Shown here one piece after another: positions 34,686 through 42,396 of a stretch of 64,000 nucleotides of DNA (its first letter is position 1; every line of letters starts with the position of its first letter). Origin of the DNA: Krasilnikovia cinnamomea. Its GTDB lineage: Bacteria > Actinomycetota > Actinomycetes > Mycobacteriales > Micromonosporaceae. The position numbers and the translations under genes were made by a program. The stretch spans positions 4,526,001-4,590,000 of the forward strand of contig NZ_SHKY01000001.1 in NCBI RefSeq assembly GCF_004217545.1. The letters run 5' to 3'. Below the pieces are notes generated by a model. The model had not been told where the DNA came from and made no database searches. It was given only the letters and a program-made list of their open reading frames with translations.

Positions 34686-35965
34686 GCGCGGCTCCTCAGT
34701 CGGTCGTCCAGATCCGCCCGGACCCGTGCCGTGACGTGCCGGATCAGGCGCACCATGTCGGCGCAGTAGACGGTCGGGTTGCGGAAGCCCTCGCCCGCGC
34801 GGAACCGGTGCGCGTAGTGACCGCCGCCGCAGACGGTGTGCACCGGGCAGGCGTGGCAGGTGTCGCTCAGCGCCCGGACACCGATCTGGCGCGCGACGAC
34901 GCCCGGCCGGCCCAGCGCCGCGTCGAACGGGTCGTCGAAGACGGTGAGCCCGGTGGCGCAGGCCCCGGGGTAGGTCGACTTGAGGGAGTCGGCCTGCTCG
35001 ATCTCGCCGTCCGTCTCGACCACGACGACCGCGACCGGGCTCAGCCCGATCTGCTCCGAGCGGCCCGAACCGCCCAGCGCGAGCGCGATGACGTCCTCGA
35101 ACAACCGGATGCTCGTCTCCTGGCGTGGTGCGTCGTACCAGCGGTCGAAGACGGCGATCAGCCAGTCGGCGTGCGGGGTGGTGCCGGCGTGCGGGTCGCG
35201 CACCGGCGGTTGCGACCAGTTCGCATGCGGTAGGAGCAGGTCGATCGCCGGCGGCGTGTACGCCAGCAGCGCCTCGTAACAGGTCAGCGGATCGGTGCCG
35301 GGGTCCACGGTGCACAGCATCCCGGCGAAGGCACTCCGGTACGGCGGGCTGCTCAGCAGCCGCAGCGCCCGGTCGACCGCCGTGAAGCTGCCCCGCCCGT
35401 CCGGCAGGCGCCGGTGCCGGTCGTTGTCCGCCTCGGCGCCGTCCAGGCTGACCCCGACCGTGACCCCGCAGTCCCGCAGGCGACCCAGCATGCGCTCGTC
35501 GAGCAGGACACCGTTCGTCTGGATCTGCACGTCCAGCCGGCAGTGCCCCTCGAGGCTGGCCCGGAAGTCACCGACCAGGGCCGCGAGGCGGTCCGCCCCG
35601 GCCAGCAGCGGCTCGCCGCCGTGCAGGATCAGGCGCATCGCCCTCAGGTCGTGGCCGCGAGCGTGTTCGGCCATGCGGGCGGCCGCCGCCCGCCACGTCT
35701 GGCGTTCCATCGCTCGTGGCCGGGTGCGCCAGCTCTGGTCGGCCATCTCGTACACGTAGCAGTAGTCGCAGGCCAGGTTGCAGCGCTGGTGGACCTTGAG
35801 CACCACGTCCCGGAACGGGGTGGGCCGCCAGCCCGTGGCCCGCAGGGCCGCGACGTCCAGCAGCTCGTCCGGCCACGGTGCCGGAGCGCCCTCCGGCCCG
35901 CGCGTCGACGGCATGCCGAGGTCCCGGGCGGGCACGGTCAGACCCACGGCGCCGGGGATGCGCAA
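34682..35965 (-). CDS. FxsB-like radical SAM/SPASM peptide maturase
   Basis: A 427-aa radical SAM enzyme. The [4Fe-4S]/SAM motif is VVLKVHQRCNLACDYCYVYE (CxxxCxxC), preceding MADQSWRTRP, a stretch characteristic of the FxsB group. LILHGGEPLLAG and IQTNGVLLD are normal radical SAM motifs. The C-terminal SPASM-type cluster region reads DTCHACPVHTVCGGGHYAHR followed by GFRNPTVYCADM. FxsB-type enzymes make cyclophane cross-links at the precursor C-terminus. It lies between the TPR gene and the HExxH gene. Confidence 0.93.
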   Translation of the reverse strand: MRIPGAVGLTVPARDLGMPSTRGPEGAPAPWPDELLDVAALRATGWRPTPFRDVVLKVHQRCNLACDYCYVYEMADQSWRTRPRAMERQTWRAAAARMAEHARGHDLRAMRLILHGGEPLLAGADRLAALVGDFRASLEGHCRLDVQIQTNGVLLDERMLGRLRDCGVTVGVSLDGAEADNDRHRRLPDGRGSFTAVDRALRLLSSPPYRSAFAGMLCTVDPGTDPLTCYEALLAYTPPAIDLLLPHANWSQPPVRDPHAGTTPHADWLIAVFDRWYDAPRQETSIRLFEDVIALALGGSGRSEQIGLSPVAVVVVETDGEIEQADSLKSTYPGACATGLTVFDDPFDAALGRPGVVARQIGVRALSDTCHACPVHTVCGGGHYAHRFRAGEGFRNPTVYCADMVRLIRHVTARVRADLDDRLRSRA

Positions 35966-36005
35966 CAGCGGACCAGCATGTGCCTGATTCTCCTACAGGT
36001 CGGCT

Positions 36006-38912
36006 CTAGACCGGTGGGGGCTCGATGTCGCACTCCGCCGCCTTTCCGGCCACCGCGGCCGCCACCAACGGATGTCCGGTGCCCAACGTGCGGCGGAGCT
36101 GGTCGATGCTCCTGTCCAACAGGGTCCGGGATTCCGGCGAGCCGCGCGACATGAGGACGCCCAGATTGATCGCGCAGATCAGGGTGTCCGGATGCTGTTC
36201 ACCGAGGATCCGCTTCGCGTCCTCCAATGTGCCCGCCAGCCGGCGCCGGGCGATGTCCTCCTCCCGCCCCAGCACCAGGTCGTTGGCCACGCCGACGGCC
36301 GCGGCGATGGTGTACGGATGGTCGGGGCCGACCACCTCCCGCAGGGCCTGGAAGCTGACCTCGCCGATCTGCCGCGCCTGGCGGCGTTCGCCGAGGGCAC
36401 GCAGGATGATCGCCTGGTTGGTCGCGGCGGCGAGGGTGAGCGGGTTGCGGTCGCCGAAGGTACGGCGATAGCGGTCGACCGCCTCGCTGGCGAAGCTGGA
36501 CGCCTTGTACACCTCGCCGTTCGCGTACAGGCAGTTGGCGTAGGTCATCTTGGCGGCCAGGGTCAGCTCGTGCTCGGTCCCGAGCGACTCCTGGCAGTGC
36601 AGGTAGAGCTGGCGGCCCAGGTCGAGGGCCTCCGTCAGCCGTCCGGTCTTCCGCAGACCCTGCACGATGGTGCGGGTGGCGGCCAGCAGGTGCGGGTGGC
36701 GCCGCACGAGCCGGCTCTGATAGGTCGGCCAGATGGACTGCTGCAGGTCCAGTGAGGCGCCGTAGTCGCCGAGTCCGTACAGGTCACGGGCCAGGTTGGA
36801 CACGGACAGCAGGGTCCGCTGGTGATCGGGGCCGACCGCGCTGCGCCGCAGGTCGGCCAGTTCGGTGTCGATGTCGTGGGCGGCCTGGAAGTCGCCGACG
36901 GCCCGCAGGCTGACCGCCAGGTTGTTGCGCGCCTGCAGGGTGGCGGTGTGGTCGGCGCCCCGGATGCGCTGGTACGCCTCCACGATCTGCCGGTCCCTGC
37001 GCAGCGCGTCCGCGTAGCGGCCGAACACCCGGTCCAGCACGGCCAGCAGGTCGGAGAGCTGCAGGGTGGTGGGGTGGTGGACGCCGTACGCGGGGTGCTC
37101 GACGAGCCGCCGCCAGCCCTCGTCGGCCAGCCGGTACGCCTCGCCGTACCGGCCGAGGTCCTTCAGCGCGGCGGCCAGGCGCTGCAGGGAGGCCAGCGAC
37201 TGTTCGTCGTCGGCGGCGCCGTGGCGGGTCCACTGGTCCAGCGCGTCCCCGCTGAGCCGGCGGCTGCCCTCGAAGTCGCCGATCTCGGACAGGTAGGTGG
37301 CCTGGTCGATCAGCACCTGGCGGGAGTCGGGGTCGGTGGCGTCGACCATTCCGGCCGGGCGCAGGTGCGGGCCGATCCGCCCGTACATGTCCCAGGTCAG
37401 CGGTGCGGTGGGGTTGCCGGGGTTCGCGGCCGCCAGCAGCCGGCGCGCGTTGGTGTACGCCTGCGCCCGCGCGTCGGCCGGTAGCGCGTCCCGGACGATC
37501 GCCTGCACCAGCCGGTGCACCTGCAGCGCCTGCCCGTCGTCGACGACCTTCACCAGGCCGTACCGGCGCAGCCGCCAGACGGCCTGCTCCAGGGCGTCGG
37601 GCAGCTCCAGCAGGCGCCCCAGCGGCGGCGGGATCGGCTGGCTGCCGCTGCGCAGCAGGGTCAGCGAGATCGGCTCGGCGCCCAGGCAGGAGATCAGCTC
37701 CAGCAGTTGCGCCGTGCTGGTGGACTCCCGGCGGATCCGCTCCGCGGCGACCGTGACGGCGGTGGCGACGGGGATCCGGTAGTCGCCGGGGGCGGTGGAC
37801 ATCAGCAGGCGCAGGGCGGCCTCCCGCTCGTCCAGTTGCTGCAGGTAGTCCACCACGGGCGTACGCGTTGCCGACTGCATGGCGGCCACCTGTTCCAGGG
37901 CCAGCGGCAGGTCGCCGAGCCGGGCGGCCAGCTGGTCCGCCTCCTCACGCATGATCTGGTGGCCGCGGGCGCACAGCAGGTCGATGCTCTCGGGGCGGGT
38001 GAACACGTCGACTTCCAGCGCCCGCCCCTGGTTCAGCCAGGCGGCGTCGCGGGTGGTCACGATGAGGTGGCCGCCCGCCTGGGGGAGCAGGGGGACGATC
38101 TCGTCGGGGGCGTTGGCGTTGTCGTAGACGATCAGCCACCGTCCGGCGCCGCTCTCCAGGCGGGTGAGCACCGTACGGGCGGTCTGCGCCATGTCGTAGC
38201 TGGCCGGCCATTCCCGGCGTTCGCCCAGCGTGGCCAGCGCCGCCGTGGCCCGGGACGGGTCCTCGGCGGTGATCCACCAGACGATGTCGTAGCGGTGGGC
38301 GCTGCGATGCAGGTACTCCACCGCGAGCTGCGACTTTCCCACGCCCGCGAGGCCGTGCAGGATCAGCGGCTGCCACGGTTCCTCGGCCAGCCGCCCGGAG
38401 ATCTGGTGGAGCAGGTCGCGCCGGCCCGTAAAGGCGTGGTTGCGCTGCGGTGTGATGCCCGGCGGCAGCCCGTCGGCCAGCGTGGCGGCGCCCGGCCGCT
38501 CGGCGTCGACCGGCGTGAACTCGTCCACGGGTTTCGGCGCCGGCGGCTGATCCGTCTCCTGACCGTCCACCATGGCCAGCCATAGCGCGTGGAACCGGCG
38601 TACCTCTTCCTCCTGGTCCGGGCGGTGCACCGCCATGATGGCGAGCTGGCGCACCACCGACTCCAGCTTGGACCAGCGCACCCGGACGTCACCGCGGAGG
38701 ATGGAGCCGACGGTCTCGTGACTCACCGTGTCGGGCATGTGGTTCTGGCGGCGGATCTCGGCGCTGACCCGGCGATACGGCGGTCGCCCTGCGGCTCGGT
38801 AGAGCAGTTCCAGTTCCGCCTGGAGCTCCCCATGCGGCACCCGCCACACTCCCTGATCCACACGGGCCTGCGCCCCCCGTGGGCGGCCCGGCCCCCATCC
38901 GCTAACCGCCAA
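36006..38912 (-). CDS. FxSxx-COOH-system NB-ARC/TPR protein with N-terminal XRE-like domain
   Basis: A 968-aa STAND-type protein. The N-terminus (~residues 27-95) is a helical XRE-like region with TVSHETVGSILRGDVRVRWS. After a Pro-rich linker comes the NB-ARC module: HAFTGRRDLL, Walker A LHGLAGVGKSQLAVEYL, RWLIVYDNANAPDE (Walker B), LIVTTRDAAW and GDLPLALEQ. About ten TPR units follow, each with GxxHPxTL-type turns. The C-terminus is ECDIEPPPV. It starts 40 bases upstream of the maturase gene and is probably in its operon. A sensing or regulatory role is likely but unproven. Confidence 0.9.
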   Translation of the reverse strand: MAVSGWGPGRPRGAQARVDQGVWRVPHGELQAELELLYRAAGRPPYRRVSAEIRRQNHMPDTVSHETVGSILRGDVRVRWSKLESVVRQLAIMAVHRPDQEEEVRRFHALWLAMVDGQETDQPPAPKPVDEFTPVDAERPGAATLADGLPPGITPQRNHAFTGRRDLLHQISGRLAEEPWQPLILHGLAGVGKSQLAVEYLHRSAHRYDIVWWITAEDPSRATAALATLGERREWPASYDMAQTARTVLTRLESGAGRWLIVYDNANAPDEIVPLLPQAGGHLIVTTRDAAWLNQGRALEVDVFTRPESIDLLCARGHQIMREEADQLAARLGDLPLALEQVAAMQSATRTPVVDYLQQLDEREAALRLLMSTAPGDYRIPVATAVTVAAERIRRESTSTAQLLELISCLGAEPISLTLLRSGSQPIPPPLGRLLELPDALEQAVWRLRRYGLVKVVDDGQALQVHRLVQAIVRDALPADARAQAYTNARRLLAAANPGNPTAPLTWDMYGRIGPHLRPAGMVDATDPDSRQVLIDQATYLSEIGDFEGSRRLSGDALDQWTRHGAADDEQSLASLQRLAAALKDLGRYGEAYRLADEGWRRLVEHPAYGVHHPTTLQLSDLLAVLDRVFGRYADALRRDRQIVEAYQRIRGADHTATLQARNNLAVSLRAVGDFQAAHDIDTELADLRRSAVGPDHQRTLLSVSNLARDLYGLGDYGASLDLQQSIWPTYQSRLVRRHPHLLAATRTIVQGLRKTGRLTEALDLGRQLYLHCQESLGTEHELTLAAKMTYANCLYANGEVYKASSFASEAVDRYRRTFGDRNPLTLAAATNQAIILRALGERRQARQIGEVSFQALREVVGPDHPYTIAAAVGVANDLVLGREEDIARRRLAGTLEDAKRILGEQHPDTLICAINLGVLMSRGSPESRTLLDRSIDQLRRTLGTGHPLVAAAVAGKAAECDIEPPPV

Positions 38913-39065
38913 CCAGCGTCAATTTGTGTCATGGACAGCATTCCATACCGGCCTGCCTGACGTAACCACCCGTAAACCTTTGGCGACGCACGGCAGAAAT
39001 CGATCTCGGGCGTTCCGGGCCACACACCATTAAATCAACGGTTCCGGTGTGGAGGGAGAGTCGAG

Positions 39066-39245
39066 ATGTGGGTACAGGCGGAGGAGCTGGCCTTCATCGC
39101 GGTGCTGGTCACCGCGATCCTGCTGATCTTCGTGGCGAAGGTCGACCCGGCGGCGGTGACGGCGGTCGTCGACCTGGCCGTCGCGTTGCAGACGGTACGG
39201 GCCGCCCGGGCGGGCGGACCCGACGGCACGGAGATCCGGTCGTGA
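39066..39245 (+). CDS. Small single-helix membrane peptide between the two TPR genes
   Basis: A 59-aa ORF missed by usual length cut-offs. It starts MWVQAEELAFIAVLVTAILL, continues IFVAKVDPAAVTAVVDLAVA and ends in a polar tail (GGPDGTEIRS). One strong transmembrane helix is predicted at residues ~8-24. A GGAGGGAGAG site lies just upstream of the ATG. It is divergent from the XRE-NB-ARC-TPR gene (153 bases between starts) and convergent with the second TPR gene. The function is unknown; an effector or anchor for the TPR proteins is conceivable. Confidence 0.65.
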   Translation: MWVQAEELAFIAVLVTAILLIFVAKVDPAAVTAVVDLAVALQTVRAARAGGPDGTEIRS

Positions 39246-39274
39246 GGCGGGCCGGCCGCGATCGGTGCGGTTGA

Positions 39275-41869
39275 CTACGTCGGCGGCGGCTCGAGGTCGC
39301 ACTCGGCGCGGCGTTGCTCCCCGGCCGCCACGGTCTCGGGGTGGTCGGCGCCGAGGACCTCGGTGAGCCCGGCCACCGCCCGGTCTAGAAGCGCCCGCCC
39401 GGCGGCCTCGTCGCCGTCCGCCAGCAGGCTGACGGCGGCGTTGACCTCGCAGGCCATGGTGTACGGGTGCCGGTCGCCGCGCGAGGTCCGGGACGTCGTG
39501 AGCGCCGTGTCCGACCAGCGCCGGGCGCCCGGCACGTCGCCGGCCGCGGCGTAGTCGTTCGCCAGGCCGCTGATCACGCACAGGGTGTAGGCGTGCGTGT
39601 CGCCCAACACCGTACGCATCCGCGCGTAGGTGCGTTCGTCGAGCGCGCGGGCCCGGTCGTGCTCGCCGAGACCGCGCAGGACGATCGCGTAGTTCGACGT
39701 CGCGGCCAGCGTCAGCGGGTGGTCGTCGCCGAAGACGCGCAGGTACCGGTCCACCGCCTCGGCCGCCAGCCCGCGGGCGCGCGCCAGGTCGCCCGTGACC
39801 CGCAGGCTGTTCGCGAGGGTCATCGCGGCCGCCAGCAGATGTTCGTGCTCCTGGCCGTACCGGTTGATGGTGTCCAGGTAGTGCTCCTCGGCGGCGGCCA
39901 GCGCCTCGGCGTACCGGCCGACCTTGCGCAGGGTCACGGCCATCGTCCGGCCGGCCAGCAGCACCCAGGGGTGACGCGGGCCCAGTTGCTCCCGGAACGG
40001 CGAGAGCACGCGCTGCTGCAGGACCAGCGCCTCCGCGTACCGGCCCAGCCCGTAGAGGTCGCGGGCCAGGTTCACCTGGGCGAACAGCAGGCGCAGGTCG
40101 TTCTCGCTGACGTTGCGCTGCCAGGCGTCGACCGCGTCGGAGTCGATCCGGTAGGCACCGGGGAAGTCGCTGAGCATGCGCAGGTTGACCGCGAGGTTGC
40201 CTTCCGCGGCCAGGGTCGCCGGATCCTCGGCGCCGAACAGGCGGCGGTACCGGGCGACCGTGTCCTGGTCCGACTCCAGCGCGTCGCGGAACTCGCCCGC
40301 GACCCGCCGGTTCGGGGCGAGCTCGGTGGCGGCGTCGAGGGTGTACTCGTGATCGGGGCCGAACTCCGCGCTGTTCTTCAGGCGTTCGAACGCGTCCTCG
40401 ATCATCGTGCGCGCGCGCTCGTTGAAACCGAGCAGCCGCAGGACGGCGGCGAGGTTGCGGCTGGCCCGCAGGGTCAGCTCCCCGTCCGGACCGAGATCCG
40501 CCGTGTTCTCGACCTTCGACCAGGTCGCGACGGCCGTCTCGCCCAACCGGCGGGCGCCCTCCAGGTCGCCGATCTGCTGCAGGTAACGGGCCTGGTCGAG
40601 CACGACCCGGCGGGCGTCGATCAGCTCGGAATCGACCAGGTCGGCCGGGCCGATGTGCGGGCCGATCTCTGCGTGCACCGGCCAGAACTCCTCCACCTCG
40701 GGATATCCCGGGTTGGCGGAGGCCAGCATGCGGTGGACGTTGGTCCGGCTGCGCTCGATCGCCTCGGCGTCGAGGACGTCGTGCAGCACCAACTGGAACA
40801 GCCGGTGCACCTGGACCCGCTTGTTGGCGTCCACCCGGGCCAGGCCGTACCGGCTGAGCTGGCGGATCGCGCGGTCGAGCCGGATCTGGTCGCTCAAGGC
40901 CTCCTTCAACGCGGGTGAGACGCGCGCGTCCCGGCCCCGGCGCATCAGCCCGCCCGAGATCGGCTCGGCGCCCAGCCGCGCGAACAGCTCGAGCAGTTCC
41001 GCCGTCGCGGGCGCGGCGGCGCGCAGCCGGTCCAGCGCCAGCTTCACCAGCGCCGCGATCGTGGTGCGGTAGGAGTCCTGCTGCCCGGGGGCGAGCTGGC
41101 GGACCCGGACGTCGAGCTCGGCCAGATACTCGTCCACGGGCATGCCGGTGGCGGACTGGCAGGAGGCGGCCTGGTCGAGGGCGAGGGGCAGGTCACCGAG
41201 CCGGGCCGCCAGCCGCTCGGCGTCGGCCGTCGAGACGTCGGCGCTGCGCTTCTGGACCAGCTCGATGCTCTCCGGCCGGTCGAACACGTCGACCTCGATG
41301 GGGTCCCAGACGTCCGACCAGGTCTGGTTGCGCGAGGTCAGGATGACGTGGCCGCCGCCCTCGGGGATCAGGTTGGCGACGTCGTCGGGGTCGTTGGCGT
41401 TGTCGTAGATCAGCAGCCAGCGCAGCGACGAGTGGGCCAGCTGGTCGAGGACCAGACCGGCGGTGTGCTGCAGGTTGGCGGTCTCCGGGGTGCCGAGCCG
41501 CCGGCCGAGGTCGCGCAGCGACTGCAGGACCAGGGTCTGGTGCTCGGCCGGGATCCACCAGACGACGTCGTAGCGGTCGGCGTACCGGTAGGCGAACTCC
41601 ACCGCCAGCTGGGTCTTGCCCACGCCGCCGAGCCCGTGCAGCGCGTGGGGCAGCACCGAGGCCTTGGATCGTCGGTCGAGCGCCCGTTGCAGGGTGAGCA
41701 GCATCGTTTCGCGGCCCGTGAACGCCGGGTTCCGCAGCGGGACGCCGTCCCAGATCCGCAGTGGATCTGGCTGCCCCCGCACTGCATCGGGCTGGCCCCG
41801 CAGTGGATCAGGCTGGCCCGTCGATGGTCGGTTGTCCGCCTGCGGCACCGCTACCCGCGGGTCAGTCAC
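39275..41869 (-). CDS. Second NB-ARC/TPR protein of the FxSxx-COOH type
   Basis: About 864 aa, clearly a paralogue of the protein at 36006: PAFTGRETML, Walker A LHGLGGVGKTQLAVEFAYRY, RWLLIYDNANDPDD, VILTSRNQTW, GDLPLALDQ, then a TPR array and the tail ECDLEPPPT. It lacks the XRE-like N-terminal domain. Instead it has three heptad-like GQPDPLR repeats. The start is uncertain: GTG 41869 (AGGGAG upstream) is favoured, but ATG 41944 and ATG 42046 are in frame. The sequence beyond 41950 is less GC-rich and looks untranslated. Confidence 0.85.
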   Translation of the reverse strand: MTDPRVAVPQADNRPSTGQPDPLRGQPDAVRGQPDPLRIWDGVPLRNPAFTGRETMLLTLQRALDRRSKASVLPHALHGLGGVGKTQLAVEFAYRYADRYDVVWWIPAEHQTLVLQSLRDLGRRLGTPETANLQHTAGLVLDQLAHSSLRWLLIYDNANDPDDVANLIPEGGGHVILTSRNQTWSDVWDPIEVDVFDRPESIELVQKRSADVSTADAERLAARLGDLPLALDQAASCQSATGMPVDEYLAELDVRVRQLAPGQQDSYRTTIAALVKLALDRLRAAAPATAELLELFARLGAEPISGGLMRRGRDARVSPALKEALSDQIRLDRAIRQLSRYGLARVDANKRVQVHRLFQLVLHDVLDAEAIERSRTNVHRMLASANPGYPEVEEFWPVHAEIGPHIGPADLVDSELIDARRVVLDQARYLQQIGDLEGARRLGETAVATWSKVENTADLGPDGELTLRASRNLAAVLRLLGFNERARTMIEDAFERLKNSAEFGPDHEYTLDAATELAPNRRVAGEFRDALESDQDTVARYRRLFGAEDPATLAAEGNLAVNLRMLSDFPGAYRIDSDAVDAWQRNVSENDLRLLFAQVNLARDLYGLGRYAEALVLQQRVLSPFREQLGPRHPWVLLAGRTMAVTLRKVGRYAEALAAAEEHYLDTINRYGQEHEHLLAAAMTLANSLRVTGDLARARGLAAEAVDRYLRVFGDDHPLTLAATSNYAIVLRGLGEHDRARALDERTYARMRTVLGDTHAYTLCVISGLANDYAAAGDVPGARRWSDTALTTSRTSRGDRHPYTMACEVNAAVSLLADGDEAAGRALLDRAVAGLTEVLGADHPETVAAGEQRRAECDLEPPPT
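41757..41819. repeat. Three tandem 21-bp units coding GQPDPLR repeats
   Basis: Units at 41757-41777, 41778-41798 and 41799-41819 code for the peptide (R)GQPDPLR, (R)GQPDAVR and (G)QPDPLR in the N-terminal linker of the NB-ARC protein. The repeats keep the frame, so the linker length may vary between strains. Confidence 0.8.
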
Positions 41870-42396
41870 CGGGATCCCGCTCCCTATGCGTAGGGGCCGG
41901 ATGCGGGCGCCCGCGATGAGCTGAGACACCCTCCTTCCGACCATCTTCCGACGGACGCAAAACAGCAGAATCGTAGCATTCGGACCGGACTTCCATGGGG
42001 ATACCGCCTGTTGCCAGGCGAGCCCATCGAAGACCACGGTCGCCATGCGCCACGCAAGATCCTCCTCACCGGACCGGCTTGACAAGATCCTCCGCGCTGT
42101 CGATCTCCCGATGTCGCGCGCATGCCTCTGTGGACAGCCGCCAGTACCCAGCAAATCGTCGGGGGCCCGCCGCCGAGTACCGCCGGACGGATGAGTGTTG
42201 TCAGTTTTTGGAAAATCCTGGCAAGTTGCCGCCCCGGCGCACTGGATCTCGGGGAAAGCGGAGCCACGTGATTCCTGCCCGGGTGTCCGGATTTCATAGT
42301 CACTTTCTTTACTATGCACTTCGTTGTATGGTGCTCCTGCGTCGGCTCTCGCGTCGAGGGCCGCCGGTGCGGAACGGGTCGAGGGAGTCCGGTGGC

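Noticed and set aside
41995..42396. N-terminal extension of the dienoyl-CoA reductase
   Set aside because: The segment is antisense to the upstream region of the NB-ARC gene and does not resemble the family; ATG 42397 begins exactly at the conserved domain.
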